DNA of 64,000 nt from the NCBI GenBank assembly GCA_018806985.1, contig JADANN010000449.1, positions 1-64,000 of the forward strand. Reading direction: 5' to 3'. This document shows, piece after piece, positions 23,134-35,126 of the stretch (the stretch's first letter is position 1; each line of letters starts with the position of its first letter). Both the position numbers and the translations under genes were made by a program. The notes under the pieces are model-generated. The model saw only the letters and a program-made list of their open reading frames with translations. It was not told the origin of the DNA and searched no databases. The stretch comes from Angiostrongylus vasorum. Lineage: Eukaryota > Nematoda > Chromadorea > Rhabditida > Metastrongylidae.

Positions 23134-23447
23134 AAGCTGAGATATTTGCAAAACTCTGGACCGCAGGTGCCTATGGTGGGGAACGAACGCGCTATTGTCC
23201 TTTCCGGGGAGTAACGCGTTCACCACCTCACCATGCGGGTCCTTCGTTTCGCCTGTCTCTCGACTAGTTCTATCGATCTTTTTGCCATCAGCAATCACCC
23301 GTCATCGATAGAACTAGCTGAAAGACAGGCGAAACGAAGGACCCGCATGGTGTGGTGGTGAACGCGTTACTCCCCGGAAAGGACAATAGCGCGTTCGTTC
23401 CCCACCATAGGCACCTGCGGTCCAGAGTTTTGAAAATATCTCAGCTT
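23134..23447. repeat. Near-perfect foldback of two family D copies
   Basis: Arms of about 144 bases (23134-23277 and 23304-23447) are nearly exact reverse complements, separated by a 26-base loop. Both arms are family D sequence (AAGCTGAGATATTTGCAAAA outward, ending at TCTATCGAT). Transcripts would form a long hairpin. It could be two copies inserted head-to-head or a product of self-primed reverse transcription. Confidence 0.9.
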
Positions 23448-24880
23448 CGTTGAATTTATATCTTGCAATATACCCTGCCATCAAAAAAGAGTAGGCAGTA
23501 AGTAAAAGGTTAAAACTAAGAACTATTGTTGAAGAAGCGACAGATAATCGTTCGTGCCGCGTATGTTATTAGTTCTTCCACGTGCTCTTGATTCAATGTG
23601 GGGGAACACAACGATAAATTTGCTATCCTGAAAATCCATCGTAAATTTTTTTGCCGTCTTTAAAGAAGTCAATAAGTTCCCTTAGTATTGGACGCTTCCT
23701 GCTTGGCTGATTATTAACTACCTACTAAGTTAAAACTTTCTTCATTACATGCAAACAGTCCGCATCGTGTTGCTGCTAATATTTGAAATTTAATTTTCTT
23801 ATTGGCTTAGGTTCCACCAAACTAATGATGAGAATTCTGCTTATTTGTGAAGGTTTCCTATCTTTCGAATTTCCATTGTACCAAAACGTGCTCGTTTTAA
23901 TATGCGAAGTAACTTCACCAATGCTGAGCAGTGAGTGAATCGTGAAAGGAATACTGTGAGAAGCTGCACAAGAACAGAAATAACCATCGTCGTTGTCAAA
24001 TTTGTCGGTTGCTGTGAAGTCGCCCGTGGAGCAAAATGATTCGACCGATCCCAGCTCCTCATGACCTCTCCGGCCACGTGGCACCACCAGTTCACCTCTA
24101 ACTCGCTACGATACGACGGTCTTGTGTGTTTCCGTCAGCATCTGTCGATACGAGCTCAACAATTCTCAGTGTTCGTTTCTTGTTTCTAACGTTATTTCAT
24201 TCTCACTTCCTAGAGAACACATGGCCGAACCGTTGCTGCCTCCACGACATGGTAAAATCGGCAAAGACAAAATTGTGTCTGGTGAAAATTCAATAATCGA
24301 GGAATAATATGGCGCAGTCACTGATGTAACATAACGCCATTTCAACGGTAACCTAGAACCTTATTAATGTCATGACGAGCGCTTAAATATTATGACATTG
24401 TGTTTATTTTTGTTTGTTTAAGTATTGTTGTGTCCTTTATTCACGTACTTTTCTGCCTTTTTATCGTTTACAAGTCGCATTTCTAAAGCCAAGTCTTGCA
24501 AGGTCTGAGAAAAAAAAGGTGGCCTGAGAAATTCGTGTGAGATTTCACAGTTTGTCGTTTTGGTGTCACTGCGTCTGCCCAGGTTTCCCTGCATCCAAAT
24601 TCCTAGCATTTAAAAAAAAAGAAAGGAGGAAATAAGTTCGTTCGACCGGTTTTTATCCTTGGTTTAGTGGCGTGAGCACTGGTCTATCTTCGATTTGCAA
24701 TATTTCAAGAAAGCAGTTGAACGTTTACGTTAAGCGAATTCCATCATTCCTCAAGAAAACGCCAGGAGGGCTTTGCTTTTCTCTGGATCCTTGTAGAACT
24801 TTTTAGGCGATTTAAGCATTCCGCTGACGAACAATACACATGTCATTTTGTAAGTAGTTGAAGTAATTTTGTTCTTTTTT
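23448..24880. other. Mostly unique sequence with one candidate exon
   Basis: Apart from the candidate terminal exon at 24214-24307, this stretch has no recognised transposon. A minus-strand frame at 23776-24087 contains DNDDGYFCSCAASHS, which looks faintly like an Ig strand, but it has no supporting context. Confidence 0.3.
24214..24307 (+). CDS. Candidate terminal exon, unrecognised
   Basis: After a good acceptor (CTCACTTCCTAG) the frame encodes EHMAEPLLPPRHGKIGKDKI and about 10 more residues to a TAA. The composition looks protein-like, but no upstream exon could be phased to it and the family is unknown. Confidence 0.25.
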
Positions 24881-24889
24881 AAGCACAGA

Positions 24890-25640
24890 ATGTAACATAT
24901 TGAAAAAAGCATCCGCCAAAATTTTTGAACGCATGGTGAGAATGTTTAGCGAGGAGGAATTCTATTCGTCGACAAAGCCTCGTCAAAATTTTTGGAAATA
25001 AGATGAGCTCGAATATGTTAAAGCACTTGGTAAGTAGTAGGTTTAGAAACCATGTAATTCTATGCGTTGACTCGTCCACACAACTGTTAATGGGTCTAAC
25101 TTGAAGAATGATACATTAGTTGATGCCAAATCATCAGCTGGTGCTAGCTAAACTGTTTTAATAAGTAAGTTTAAGACGTGGCATGTTGGTCTATTGATTT
25201 TAAAGTGCGAAATAACCGATGATTTCAAGCCTACCGCATTTGCTGTTTTGACCCATTGGTTGTCTAGTTCTCGGTACTGACTCTTGTATTCATTTTTCGG
25301 ATGACGGGCGACAAATAGTAGGATCACTAAGATGTTTCTGCGTTATCTTAACATTTAACTGACGAGGATTAACTACAAACCATTCCCTTTACCACTAACT
25401 GGCAGTCCAATGGTCCTTGAATTTATTAATTCTCTAATTTCTCGCATACCATATTTTTGTGTTGCGATAAAGTTGGAGATAAACTATTCATCGCAATGGT
25501 GATTTAGGGTTTTGAGAACATCCCGTTCTGAGAATGGTATTTTCTCTTTGGTTTGTTTACCACCGAAAGCGTGAAATCAGATTTCCGTCTTTCCATTTTG
25601 CCTCCTTCGTTTTCGGTAAGCTTGAGATTTCATCAATCGA
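24890..25640 (-). mobile_element. Penelope-like element copy E, N-terminal fragment
   Basis: On the minus strand the order runs N-terminal region (near 25380-25500), TACCGAGA-type linker (near 25270), then the start of the reverse transcriptase (a THRITWFLNLLLTK-like block near 25030-25075). It stops near 24890, so the palm, nuclease and tail are absent. Numerous stops. Confidence 0.7.
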
Positions 25641-25644
25641 GATA

Positions 25645-27660
25645 TGCTCTGGACTCTCTAAGAAGACCTACAGCTCCCAATGAAGAAGAACGATGAGAAC
25701 AAGATGAACAGCAACGATCGCTGCTAAGACACCCATCAGTGGTTGCGAAAGGGTGAAGAGTGGAATGATGAGTGCAGATGCTAGCAATTTGATGGATCAT
25801 CGAATCATCGAATTTTTTTTACCTATGTACGCGACAGTTTTCATCCATAGGAATCTATTCTGCGCTCGGTTGAGGAATCTCACTGCTGGATCTACACAGC
25901 GTTACATTTACAGTTTACATTTTTGACTAGGCCGGACATGCTATTGAGTTTCTCCAAATATTCCAAAGCATGGGAAGATATTTATTTCACCTTCACGAAC
26001 ACTTGTTATTCATTGAATTTAGGTGCAATAAAATTGAACTGAATTATTCTTCACACAAAGCTCCGTCGTACGATTGCACGAAGTGCCGTAAGGACAGTTG
26101 GAACACGATTCATTTCCCGGATCATAGATGAGATTGTTCGGAATAGGTCCTCTGAAACTGTTTGCAGGTCAGAAGCAATCAAAATCAGGTAAATGTCTTC
26201 TGCAACCTACCCGTATTCATTAAGGCAGACGACAAGATACGACGTAGCGCAGTAGTGCATCCCACCGACTCTAGTGATGTTATGCCATGCCATCTATGAA
26301 GACGATCAAATAGTTCGCATGTGGGATATCTTGACATTTTCAGTTATCTGATAAATTAGATGCAACGAACGTACATGGCACCAGGTTTCGTAGAATTATC
26401 GGTGTACTTCATGTCTGTTATCAAGCTGTTGATTGTATATTTCCATCCATTCATAGCCTGTTTTGAAAAATCGTCAACATGTCGTTGCCATTTTAAATAG
26501 GCATAGAAAAACAGGCACAGTACGCATCATTCTATGGTTGTCATGAATAAGACACTAGTTCCGTCCTCTGCCAGTTCATTCCTGCCAATTAGTCTTTTCG
26601 TCGAAAAATCTTCATCTTACCTCATTTGCGATATCTTCCTCACGTGCGCTAACATTTATAATGTTAGCAACATTTACTTCATAGCTATAAGGTTTTTTTA
26701 TTGATCCCCTTCGAATGGGCATGACAGTGCTGCCTCAGAAGCCTACTGTTCAAGTTCATAGCTGTGCGTCTATAATAAATAAAACTGAGCGTTAAGATGT
26801 TTTTCAGCTATCGATAAAACACACCACTTCTACCATATTCGTTGCATTTGGAGCCTTTGTTGTACACATAATTTCCGCTTGCCAGTTCTGATCTGCATAG
26901 GTGCCTCATCAAAACTACCGGAAAAGTTCAGGAAAAAACGGTCGACATCGAATCAGTTGCCGACCCGTTCACAGCTACGTTGTACACGAAATTACAACGA
27001 CGTCAGCACTATTTCCTCTTTTAAAACGCTTCTTTTGAACTCACAGTGTGTTTCACGTGCTTCTCCTTCGTGCAGAAATACGCCGAAAACCTTAACACTT
27101 AGTTCAGTTCTAGAGCTTTTTCATCAACTTCATTTAATTCATAAGAGAAATTAAGTGCTTTGCAAGTAAACAGTCGGCAATGCAAAAAACACTTTCGTTG
27201 GTCTAGTTGCTTTCTATTCTAGCGAGAAGTCCTGTAGCGAATCAAGAATTAACAGCGTTTTATCAACGCATGAAGATTGCTTCGCCACGAAGATCAACGA
27301 CGACAGGGCAATTCGCATCTGTACGCTGCTAACTCACCAGGACGATGATAACTCCATTGGACCATGGTTGAAATGATAACTGAAGCAAATTGATGGCAGA
27401 TAGACCGCAGTCGTCCTTTTACATCAGCATCCTGGACACCCTCCGATTCAATGTCAAATAAAACACAGTGGTATTATGACGGAATAGGGCGATATTAAAA
27501 CATACGATCGCATTTTTTCGAGCGCTATTGTATTTAATGCCCAGCCAACACTAAATCCGAAGTGCTTATTGCGCTGATTGGTCATGTTTATCCAATTTTT
27601 TCATGAAGTATCCTAAACAAGAAAGTTTATTACAAAGAAAAAAGATCTGGATGGGGATTA
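25645..27660. other. No supported gene or repeat
   Basis: A long AT-rich stretch with only short open frames (for example 26879-27154 on the plus strand, without a recognised domain). No splice-paired exon or known element was identified. Confidence 0.35.
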
Positions 27661-27667
27661 CGTCGTT

Positions 27668-28000
27668 CTTTGCAGTTGCGAGCGGGCGGATTAATCTCCC
27701 CAGCAGGGTCTCGCAAGCTGAGAAGGAGTCTGGCATTTCCACTAATAATCCCAGCTAAGAGTAAACCAATACCAGGATCCACCGTCATGGTATGAAACTA
27801 GTTGCATGATGGCCAATTCCCCTGTGATCCACAACGGCCGAGACTGCCTCTGGTGGTGACGATCTGGGGCAGACTTTGACCAGGCCGACGTCGGGAATCC
27901 AGGGAACCCACAATGGCTAAACGAGCAAAACTCCGAAAAATTGGAAATTATGCTGGGGCCTGCACAACCTGCGAAGATGGACCATCTAAGTATCACGAGT
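27668..28000 (+). repeat. Interspersed repeat family C, copy 4
   Basis: Core landmarks are TAAACCAATACCAGGATCCA, ATGGTATGAAACTAGTTGCA and AATTATGCTGGGGCCTGCAC. It ends in GTATCACGAGTAAGTAAGC, an AAGT-type tail. A family A copy follows within about 25 bases. Confidence 0.8.
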
Positions 28001-28022
28001 AAGTAAGCAATGGTCTTGAAAG

Positions 28023-28398
28023 AAGGCGGACAGCACAGAAGTAGAGATCTTGGTGATCATGACCACAGTGCTAGCTCGATTCCTGTTCTGGCCAACCAAG
28101 CCTCTCACCCCTCCAGGGTTGGTGTCGGACTTCTCGGAGAAAAAACTCATTCTCTGAAATCCAGTTGAAAACGCTCCAACCCGGTCATCTCAGGACTCCA
28201 GGAAGAATCGACTCAAGCAACATTCCATGACATTCAAGATGAAATGAAGATCCTCAATCATTAGCCGAAGCCACACTTAAAAGTTGGGAGATCTTCGTGG
28301 ATAATGGATGCGAAGAAACGAATGGAATCTGAGAAGTGCTGGAATCTGCACAGTAGACGTGAGGACGAGTCATATAAAAAATAAAAAATAAAAAATGC
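28023..28398 (+). repeat. tRNA-like SINE family A, copy 1
   Basis: Head with an A-box-like segment (GCGGACAGCACAGAAGTAG) and a B-box region (CTCGATTCCTGTTC). The body shared with the copies at 48048 and 56389 includes CATCTCAGGACTCCAGGA, GACATTCAAGATGAAATGAA and CTTCGTGGA. It ends in a short AAAAAT tandem tail at about 28378-28397. Confidence 0.8.
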
Positions 28399-28799
28399 CT
28401 TCCAAGTGCGATCCATTGAGCTTCCATTTTATTATGGAAGTTCTGCAGCAGTGTGATCCGACCTCACAAACAATGGGAGCAGCTGGTACAATGCATCAGC
28501 CCAACGGTCAACTTCTTGAGTTGAATGCTAAACTCAAATCCCGATGTAATTCAACATTTAAGGTCTAAAGTAGAACTTGCTCAGATATTGTAATGATTCG
28601 CATCTTAAGCATGTTTTTAAACAGGCTCTCTGTTATGCGGTCGTTCAAAGTGGGACACGAAAAGGAGCGGAACCTCAATATGGTGGGCCTGTTACAACTG
28701 TGTCAGACAACCACTGTCGTTTCCTGAAGCATATGCACTGAAAATACGCCGCCTCGGAATTCCTGGATATAATGCCGCTCCAGAAGCTCAAAAATATCA

Positions 28800-29775
28800 C
28801 CAAGTTTGGGATGAAGGTAGTGTTTTGAATCAGCAGTGCGAATGTGGTTCCGGAATTTCCGATCTAGTGATTTCGACCTCGAAAATGAGGGAGGCTACGG
28901 GCGCCGCAGTGAACAAGACGATGTAGAACTGAAGGCACTAGTGGAAGTATACACGCGAACAACTGTTCGAGAGCTTGCAAAACCGCTTGACGTAAGCACA
29001 GGAATAATTTCCACTCACTTGAATCGCATAAGAGAGACAAAAAAGTCGAAAAGTGGGTGTCACACGAATTAAATGATAATCAAAAAAAAATCGCCGTTTT
29101 GTAGTGTCGTCTGCTCTTATTCTGTGCTACAAAAACGACCGTTTTGTTGATCGAATTGTGACGTGCTCAATGGTTGGGTTGCGATCAGGCTCCACAACAC
29201 TACCCAAAGCCGAAATTCCACCAAAAAAGGTGATCGTGACTGTTTGGTGGTTTGCATCCGGGCCGACTCACCACAACCTTTGGAATCTGGGCGAAACGAT
29301 TACGGCAGCGAAGTATTGCCAACAAATCAGCGAAATGCACCGTAAACTTCAACAACAACGACCGACATTAGTCAAGAGAAAAGGACCAATCTTTCCCACG
29401 ACTACGCTCGACCTCACGTTGCGGAACCAGCGCTGCAGAAGTTGAACGAGTTAGGCTACAAAATTTTTGCCTCATCCGCCATATTCTTCAGACTGCTCGC
29501 CTACCCACGATCACTTCTTCAAGCACTTTAACAACTTCCTGTGCGAGAAATGCTTCATCAACCACGATGATGCAAACAATTCCTTCAACGATTTCATCGC
29601 TTCTAAATCTCCAGAATTTTATTCAACTGGAATAAATAAACGTGTTTCTCCTTGGCAAAAATGTGTATATTTAAATGGTTTTTATTCTGATTAATAAAAC
29701 CTTGTTTAAAGCAAGTTAAGATATTCCAAACAATATGGTTAAAAAACGCTCATTTGTTTCTGAACAACCTAATAT
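28800..29775 (+). mobile_element. Degenerate mariner-family transposon 2
   Basis: The frame at 28836-29072 encodes the second half of the helix-turn-helix region (MRMWFRNFRSSDFDLENEGG, then ALVEVYTRTTVRELAK). The frame at 29104-29445 encodes the catalytic core (VIVTVWWFASGPTHH). Later pieces near 29500-29620 match the C-terminus in another frame. Compared with copy 1 the 5' end and the start of the transposase are missing. The 3' end at about 29744-29775 (AACGCTCATTTGTTTCTGAA) resembles that at 3387-3418. Inactive. Confidence 0.82.
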
Positions 29776-29847
29776 TTCAAGCTATGGAACCTGGTCGTGA
29801 TAGATAACCTTTAGAAAGTTTATAATGCAACGCAGTTGCACACATGC

Positions 29848-29848
<1 letters not shown>

Positions 29849-29898
<50 letters not shown>

Positions 29899-29899
29899 A
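29849..29899. repeat. TA dinucleotide microsatellite
   Basis: About 50 bases of almost pure TA. The short frames on both strands that read YIYIYI are artefacts of this tract. Confidence 0.95.
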
Positions 29900-30439
29900 C
29901 CACTTGATGGACGAACGACTAACTGTTGCACCCATCCTTTCTACAAGTTCAGGCGTCGTTTCCGCCGAGTTCGTGTATGCTGTAATTCTCAAAGTACACG
30001 CTAAACAGTTTCGAAGTTCCATTTGGATCGCGGTTAGCAAATTTGGAAATCCCAGAACCGATTTCCTGTTAACCACGGCATTGATCAGTCATATCACCGC
30101 TCTGCTTTCTTGATGATCAAGCACAGGGTTGTTAGCAGCAAGATCCAATCACTGAACGTTGACTGATGTTCTGGCGGTTTCACCTTTTTAAGAGCTTAGA
30201 ACAGCGAAACTGACACGCTCTCCATTCGTTTTGTTCAAACACTATCATAAACTCGGCAAACAATACTTGGTACACAAATGCTTATTCGCACCTTCTATTG
30301 AACACTCATCGTTTAGTTGTTCTTGAGTCCTCCAGTTATTATTGAAGAGTAGGCGCACAGACTATTACATGTGTGAGAAGTGCCCGTGACTTAGATCGAA
30401 AAATCTGTTTTTTTTTATTCTTGGGATTTATCCATGTTA
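29900..30439. other. No recognised gene or repeat
   Basis: Spacer between the TA tract and a Penelope-like fragment. Its short open frame up to 30113 is mostly repeat-derived. Confidence 0.4.
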
Positions 30440-30960
30440 TTCCAGATTTCTGCGCTTTCATGTCTTGGATTTCTGTGCGAGGATAGTGACTTTTATCCTC
30501 TCCGTTTTGCCCTTGTGCCCTGTGCGAATGAACTACAATGGAAAGATGGATCCGTTCGACGTCACAGCCGTTTGTAGTAACGTGTCGAATGACTTCTCAG
30601 TGCAAACCATTCGCGAGCTCCTTATCCAACGCCAAGGAGCAATAAACAAGTATGGCTTCGCGACTCAGCAGTCGATGGCCTTCTCAATTACGTACAAATT
30701 AATTGGAACACTGACAGTTAGGTTGGCAATGGCACAGCGACTGACACCAAGCCTCGTCATTGCGTTCATGTCTAAACTTGAAGCCACTGTACTTGCTCTC
30801 CGGCCATTATTCTAATTTAGGAACATCGATGATCGTTTCGTCATCTGCTTAACACAGGAAAACATGAGCAAATATTTTGAATTGCTACAGCAACAATGAG
30901 AGCACGCTCGAGAGAAACCGAAGAATGATTGGTTTCCGTGTTTAACGCTCAAATCAACCC
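30440..30960 (+). mobile_element. Penelope-like element copy F, fragment
   Basis: The frame at 30465-30815 includes DPFDVTAVCSNVSNDFSVQT and the VRLAMAQRLTPSLVIAFMSK block, matching the palm region of copies C and G (around 8155 and 41340). The sequence at the YxDD position is lost and the piece decays after about 30960. Confidence 0.75.
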
Positions 30961-31359
30961 GTTAAAAAAAACTTTTTTTCATAGAATTTCGTGCTGACTC
31001 CCTCACTGCCCCACGAAAATTTTCTGAAGATCGTGTCGTACCATTACTACTGGGAGTGCAAACTAACCTTACTCGTGCTTACATGTAGGTTCCATTTTGA
31101 CCGAGAAGAGATTGGTTCTTCGCAAAGCAGTCCAGAGATTCAGAGGTTGTCAGTGCGATAGAGCAACGAACTGTTAGCGCAGGTCACCAAGTTCTTGAAG
31201 AACTCCTTTCTTTTCCAGCACAACAAAAAAGAAACGACAACTGGTTGACTAAAACTAGCACACTATTATGTCCGGGAAATTGGTATGAAAAAAATAAGGT
31301 CATATTGCGGATAGCTTGACCTTGCAATTGGTAATATATTGGCGAAGTCTGCAAGTGTC
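30961..31359. other. No recognised gene or repeat
   Basis: Spacer between the Penelope-like fragment and the RTE-like element; no supported feature. Confidence 0.35.
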
Positions 31360-33250
31360 GCTCTTTTAACGTCTTGTGTCTTCAACTAGCACTGGTGTTC
31401 TATTTGCGTAAAAGCTCTTCAACTCTTGTAAAGATTCTGTGGCTAGCGTGCCTTTTAAGTGCTCATAATCACAGAACTCCCTTGTGGAAGGATGTCATGC
31501 CGGTTAGTCGCCAGACAGCATACAGCTTCCACAAACGGCGGATAGGGAGTTGTTGAATTGGGAATCAAAAGCGATGTAATGCTTCTCTTAGACGCAGATG
31601 GATTAAAGGAATGGACTCCTTGTTTCTGTTGCGCTGAATTGACACATACCTTCTGTATTTACGAGGCGTATTCATGCATGCGTGTGTGGGTGCGTTCTTC
31701 CCTTATGCGGATTGTATTATACGGGCCAATTCAGGCAAAAGCGTGGAATCGAATGAAAGGGAGGTATATGTGAAGCGGTTAAGAGTCGTCAGAGCCCCTT
31801 TCAAAGCTCAATAAGTTATACGTGGGCACGAAACGCTAAACACAGCAGAAAAAGTGGGTCTCCTCATTCACCTGGCTTCGAAGGAACCCCCCGATACAAA
31901 AACGATAAGTAAGGTCAGTAGAAAAGGCTGCAAAAATCTCAAGGGCCTTCTAGGCTGCCTAAATCGCAAAGAACTAAGGTGACGATCTGTGCCTACAATG
32001 CACGCACACTTGCATCCGAGTACTCGATAAGAGAATTGCTCATGCAAGCGAAAAGGATAAGGTACAACGTCACCTGCCTGGCCGAGTCGAGACGGCGCCA
32101 CCCATTCAACACCGTCTATGACACCGGAGGTGAATTGTTTCTCAGAATGTATGAGAGAAGAGCAGTTGGCGGCGTGGGCGTTCTCGTCAGCACCAATTTG
32201 GCCATGAACTTCGGTTCATTTGAACAACAAACAATCCGATTTGGACGTCCACGATTGAAGAGATTGGATCAGTTCCGGCATTGACAATCTCCGTCGCTTA
32301 CGGAAGTCGAAGGATTCTATATGGACTTTGAGAAGTTCTACAGAGAAGACCATACATTCTTCAAGGTCATCATTAGAGATTTCAACGCCAAGATTGGACG
32401 AAGAAGAACGTCCGAAGAACGTCACATTGGGACCCACGGATTAGAACGAAACGAACAGGGTGAGCGGCTTTCTGAGTTTATCACGACGACTAAGACCATC
32501 CATGGTAACTCGCAATTCCAGAAGTCTCACCCTCAACGCTAGACGTGGGAGCCTACCAATTGAGAGTACCTTAACGAAGTAGACCACATCACACTGAACC
32601 GATGATTTTGCCCTACCCTGTGTTGCTGTCATCCCAAAATCCTACACGGCACCAGACCATCGCCCCTTCATAAAATACTTCACTTCCCTTGGAAAGGAGA
32701 AAAGCCTGCTAAATTCAAAAACGAAATCCCAAAACCATCATAAAGTAGGATTTATTCAATTCACTAGTCGGCTGTTGGAAAGATGCCGTTGTCGATTAAC
32801 TTTGACGAAGACGAAGTCGAAGTGTTCAACGTGGATTTCGAGAAGCTGTATAAAGAGGTCATTACATTCGTTAACGTCATTATTGGAGACTTCGGTGCTA
32901 ATACTGGACCGAGAAGAACATTTGATGAACGTCACATTGGGACCCACGGAAAAGAGTGGGACGTGGAGGGTTAGCGACTCGTTGAGTTTAACGTGACGGC
33001 AAAGACCGTTCACGATAACTCACAATTTCAAAAAGCTGCCCTCACAACGTTGAACGTGGGACACTCGCAATGGAGAGTACCATAACGCAATAGAGCAAAT
33101 AGTAGTAAATCGGCGGTTTGGCCCAACAGATATCGCTGTTATACCAAAAGTTCTACAAGCGATGAACCAAGCCCCCCTTAAACCAATATATCCTTTCTCG
33201 TGGGAGTCAAAAAAAAGCCAGCTAAATTTAAACAACGAATTCTGAACTTC
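31360..33250 (+). mobile_element. RTE-like non-LTR element with duplicated endonuclease segment
   Basis: The leader at 31360-31860 resembles those at 16975 and 19880. Endonuclease coding begins at 31979 (TICAYNARTLASEYSIRELL, then CLAESRRRHP) and continues to 32284 and then, in another frame, 32321-32542 ([20 protein letters not shown]). The catalytic GDFN-type motif reads RDFN. A second overlapping endonuclease segment follows at 32783-33010 (EVEVFNVDFEKLYKEVITF, IIGDFGANTG), so the middle of the domain occurs twice. No reverse transcriptase follows. Several frameshifts make it inactive. Confidence 0.8.
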
Positions 33251-33830
33251 AGCTGATACTCACAACGTCCAGCTGGAATGCTCGTATAGATCTTGGAAGC
33301 CTATCTCATCATCGGGATTCAGAAGAGTATGCATCGACCAGATGGCAGATGAACGGAGGGAAAGGTAGTGTGGATCTTTGAGAGTTCCCTCCGACGACCT
33401 AAACCTTAGGAGGACGTGTTCGTAAGTAAAGTCAAACAGCTGCACTCGAGGCTGAAATTTATAGATCAATGTGTGAGACTTGAACCCAACAGAGTGCTCG
33501 AACCAAACCACCACCATGCACGAAGACTGTGCAAGAGAGGAAAAAATAGGTATCATGCTAGGGCACGAACGCATCACGAGTGAAGAGAGGTTACCTAAGC
33601 ATCCGAGAAAGTAAGTACTGACCATCTTGTCGCCATGTATACTACATTTCCTAATTCAGTTAATTTATCTGAGCCAGTATAATCAGAGTCCCAGAAGCGA
33701 CCTCAGTGTTATCGATGTCAATGCCCAGCAGATTTGACTCTGTAGCGAAGATGTATGCAGAGTTCATGAGTGCTAAGCAGAATCATAAAAGTTCTAAAGC
33801 TTTTAGAAAGCTTTACAGCTTCTATGAAAG
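33251..33830. other. Unassigned sequence
   Basis: A 121-codon minus-strand frame (33260-33625) is open but has no recognised domain. It may be opposite-strand shadow of decayed retroelement sequence. No other support. Confidence 0.3.
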
Positions 33831-33834
33831 ATAA

Positions 33835-34035
33835 AATTCTCGGCATTGATCAATCCCTGAGGGATACCCCATGCATTCGACTTCATTAAGCATCGTTGGA
33901 GGTAATTGAATGCATACCTGGCCTTTACAGTTGCTTGGGGTACCCTACCGATATGTCAAGCCAGTGCTGCTATCGCTAGACAATAGCATCTACACCAATC
34001 CGGTACGAGCCACCGGGTGCCAATTTTCCGACCCA
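33835..34035 (-). repeat. SINE family B, minus copy lacking the head
   Basis: The plus strand reads GATCAATCCCTGAGGGATAC, CATTCGACTTCATTAAG, then AGCCAGTGCTGCTATC and CCGACCCAGAGGGATCGAAC. This is the reverse of the copy at 51667. The tRNA-like head is missing or diverged. Confidence 0.75.
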
Positions 34036-34466
34036 GAGGGATCGAACTATAGTAAGCGATCCTCAAGGTAGTTATTATTCCTTTACTTCAATACACAGTT
34101 ACGATGTTGATCCCACAAGTACTTCAAATGAACAGTGCTTCAGCGTCGACAACTAAAGAACGGACTAAGAGGCAAAGGAGCCCCAGCTGAACCAGCCTGA
34201 TACTCATTGGCTCTACGGTATGCTCGTCGCGACGGCGATCACGATCGACTTGCGAGGTTCACTGCATTATCCTCCTCCACGCGGCGCGTTTGTGCGGTCA
34301 GTTCTTATAACACCATCCTTGGTTTATCGTCTTGCTGATTGATTTCGTCGCTGTTCATTGTTGGTTGTTGCTGTCTGTATCATCTTTGCATAGCAATCAC
34401 ACTATTGTTGAAGTTTTTTGTACGTACTCTTCTGATTTTTTTATAGTCTCAAAAAAAACCAAAAAG

Positions 34467-34608
34467 GGGGCGTGTGGCGCAGTGGTTGGAGGCGCCACGG
34501 CGACACACAAGTGGAATCGATCCCAGCTCCCATGGCTTACCAAGCCTTCCAGACATGACGCATCCTCAGGGATTGGTCAACGCCGAGAGCTTTATCCTTT
34601 TTTATCCT
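34467..34608 (+). repeat. SINE family B, internally deleted copy
   Basis: The head GTGTGGCGCAGTGGTTGGAG and B-box-like GGAATCGATCCC are well preserved. The copy then jumps from CAAGCCTTCCAG to GACGCATCCTCAGGGATTGG, so the roughly 150-base middle is deleted. It ends with GAGCTTTATCCTTTT. Confidence 0.85.
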
Positions 34609-34609
34609 T

Positions 34610-35100
34610 TTATACTCTTCTGATATCCCCATATCGTTCTATTGCACTAGTATTGCTGTATTTAAGGGTTTAGTTACCCACATATGAGACTTAGCGTCAC
34701 AATCATAAGGACCTGTGTGACCGAACGTATGGTGCAAACGTGCTACTTCACTATAATAATTAGTCAGTGTCAGTGTGATCAATCAAGTCCTACTATCTCA
34801 CAATACTCATTTCATTTTTAACGCGTTAGCTCTCGATCGATTGCGCCTAGATCCCTCCGACAATGGATCCGCTTGTGCCCCCTAAGCAGCAAGCGTGCCA
34901 CGTAGAATGGGCCGACCATTCTGAGTCGAAACCGTGCGTGCGTCATTCAATGGCATGTAGTTTTGTGGTCAGTGCTGGACGTATTATCTCCATCTTCTTT
35001 TCTTTTGTTTCCATACGTTGCGTGCCTTCTTTAGATTGTTACGCTCTGTGTAGTGTTCCGTTATGACGGAGTATGTAACTGCATGAATCATGTCCAAGAT
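34610..35100. other. Upstream region of the SUMO gene
   Basis: No repeat family recognised. A plus frame at 34863-35066 is open but has no domain. The promoter is not identifiable by eye. Confidence 0.3.
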
Positions 35101-35110
35101 TTTTGAAGCG

Positions 35111-35126
35111 AAAAATTTCAGAACAA
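35111..35126 (+). promoter_or_regulatory. Probable spliced-leader trans-splice acceptor
   Basis: AAAAATTTCAG followed by AACAA lies directly before the SUMO start codon at 35127. A TTTCAG acceptor with no upstream exon, five bases before ATG, is the usual arrangement for SL1 trans-splicing in nematodes. Inference from position only. Confidence 0.55.

Noticed and set aside
23776..24095. Minus-strand overlapping frames with an Ig-like DDGYFCSCA
   Set aside because: Single short motif only; no matching Ig strands, splice partner or neighbouring gene supports it.
29777..30113. Open frames on both strands at the TA tract
   Set aside because: The YIYIYI stretches come from the TA microsatellite and the flanks show no domain.
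34467..34540. Possible tRNA gene from A and B box matches
   Set aside because: The boxes belong to SINE family B; there is no acceptor stem or anticodon arm, and the same sequence recurs with a SINE body.
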